Assembly (NCBI RefSeq): GCF_011090165.1
Contig: NZ_JAADJT010000004.1
Span: forward strand, 310,001-374,000
Reading direction: 5' to 3'
DNA from: Duganella aceris
Lineage (GTDB): Bacteria; Pseudomonadota; Gammaproteobacteria; Burkholderiales; Burkholderiaceae_D
Length of the DNA stretch: 64,000 bases
Shown here: one piece after another, positions 63,105 through 64,000 of the stretch
How positions within the stretch are numbered: position 1 is the first letter of the stretch
Layout of the letters: every line of letters starts with the position of its first letter
Notes under the pieces: generated by a model
The model's database searches: none
Seen by the model: the letters and a program-made list of their open reading frames with translations, nothing else
Told to the model about the DNA's origin: nothing
Translations under genes and position numbers: made by a program

Positions 63105-64000
63105 GGATGTCGGCGTTGGCGCCGCCCGCCACCAGCGCGCCGAACACCGCCACGCCGACCGCGCCGCCGACCTGGCGCGCGGTGTTCAGCACCGCCGACG
63201 CGGTGCCGGCCTGGCGCTTCTCGACGCCGGACAGGATCGATGTGGTCATCGCCGGCACGCCGAGGCCCATGCCGGCCGGGATCAGCGCCAGGCCGGGCAG
63301 CATCTGCATGAAGGTGGCGTCGTTGGAAATGCCGATCCAGCCCAGCAGCGCATAGCCCGAGGCGCCGATCAAGCCGCCCAGGATCATCGGCGTGCGCGGC
63401 CCGGTGCGCGCCTGCATCCAGCCGCTGGCGATGTTGGCGAAGATGAAGGTGCCGGTCAGCGGCAGGAACACCAGCCCGGCGTGCAGCACGCTGAAGCCGC
63501 GCACCTTTTGCAGATAAAAGCTCAACACGAAGATCACCCCGTAGTACGAGAAATTCATCAATACGCCGAACAGCACCGCGCCGGAGAAGGGCGCGCTGCG
63601 GAACAGGCCGAGCGGCAGCATCGGCGACTTGCTGTTCGCCTCGACCCAGACGAACACCCCGGCGGCGACGGCCGCCACCAGCATGCCGCCGCTGACCAGC
63701 CAGTGCTGCCAGCCCAGCGCCTCATACTCGATGACGGCGCCGATAAATCCCGTCAGCGTCACGATCGCCAACAGCTGGCCCTTGATATCCAGGCTGCGAT
63801 GCGGATCGCGCCCGGCCGCCGCCGGCACCACGCGGCTGGTCAGCCAGAAGCCGGCGATGCAGATCGGGATGTTGACCCAGAAGATGCTGCGCCAGCCGGC
63901 CACCGACATCAGCAGCCCGCCCAGCACCGGCCCGGCCGCGATCGACAGGCCGCCGGACGCGGTCCACCAGGCGATGGCCTTGGCCAGCATCGCCTTGTCG

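Overview
The window is GC-rich DNA from a Gram-negative bacterium. Lipoproteins, TonB-dependent receptors, an RND pump, lipid A/Und-P sugar genes and Fur-type sites are all present. Dense gene packing, many ATGA-type overlaps, the family content and the style of the QseB/PmrA-like regulators suggest a betaproteobacterium, most likely Oxalobacteraceae (Massilia/Duganella-like). That taxonomic placement is inference. No tRNA, rRNA, CRISPR array or intact insertion sequence was seen.

Layout. 1-5.5 kb: exopolysaccharide genes (partial Wzc/GumC-type protein, Wza-like export lipoprotein, double-domain glycosyltransferase, small HTH-like protein). 5.5-15.4 kb: a siderophore receptor divergent, across a Fur box, from an alpha-2-macroglobulin/penicillin-binding protein 1C pair. 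15.6-20.3 kb: M20 peptidase, hybrid sensor kinase and an orphan branched-chain amino-acid-type binding protein. 20.3-27.2 kb: an iron cluster (FecI-like sigma factor, FecR-like anti-sigma factor, two TonB-dependent receptors, an atypical Fur paralogue). 27.2-27.8 kb: an AT-richer patch with a RAMA-like ORF. 28-53 kb: an envelope-modification region described below. 53-60 kb: an outer-membrane barrel protein and small redox/stress genes (Ohr, SDR, GlxA-type regulator, OsmC, AhpD-like, cupin, degenerate LuxR-type regulator). 60-64 kb: MscS-type channel, RecQ helicase and a partial MFS exporter.

The most notable structure is in 28-53 kb. Seven promoters carry a 17-bp direct-repeat box, (T/C/G)TTAA(T)-N5-(G/C)TTAA(T/C), with an 11-bp period. 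Each box has a -10-like hexamer (TATGAT, TAGACT, TACACT, TAGCAT or CACAAT) starting exactly 28 bp from the first base of the box. The boxes precede an arnT-like transferase, an arnA-decarboxylase-like gene, an arnC-like gene plus response regulator, uppP-arnB, an RND efflux operon, a response regulator/kinase pair followed by dedA, and a Fur-family gene. The format matches the known PmrA/BasR box. I infer a local PmrA-like regulon joining aminoarabinose-type lipid A modification, undecaprenyl phosphate recycling, DedA, efflux and metal regulation. The arn genes are scattered and two usual steps (formyltransferase, deformylase) are absent from the window.

Other unusual points: an in-frame amber codon in dedA at a position that is Trp in the family; an 88-bp near-perfect palindrome between convergent genes; a coupled operon of TonB-dependent receptor, unknown secreted protein and two PstS-like binding proteins without a permease; a response regulator missing its C-terminal wing; a receiver domain missing its acidic pair and lysine; and two Fur paralogues without the usual His cluster.
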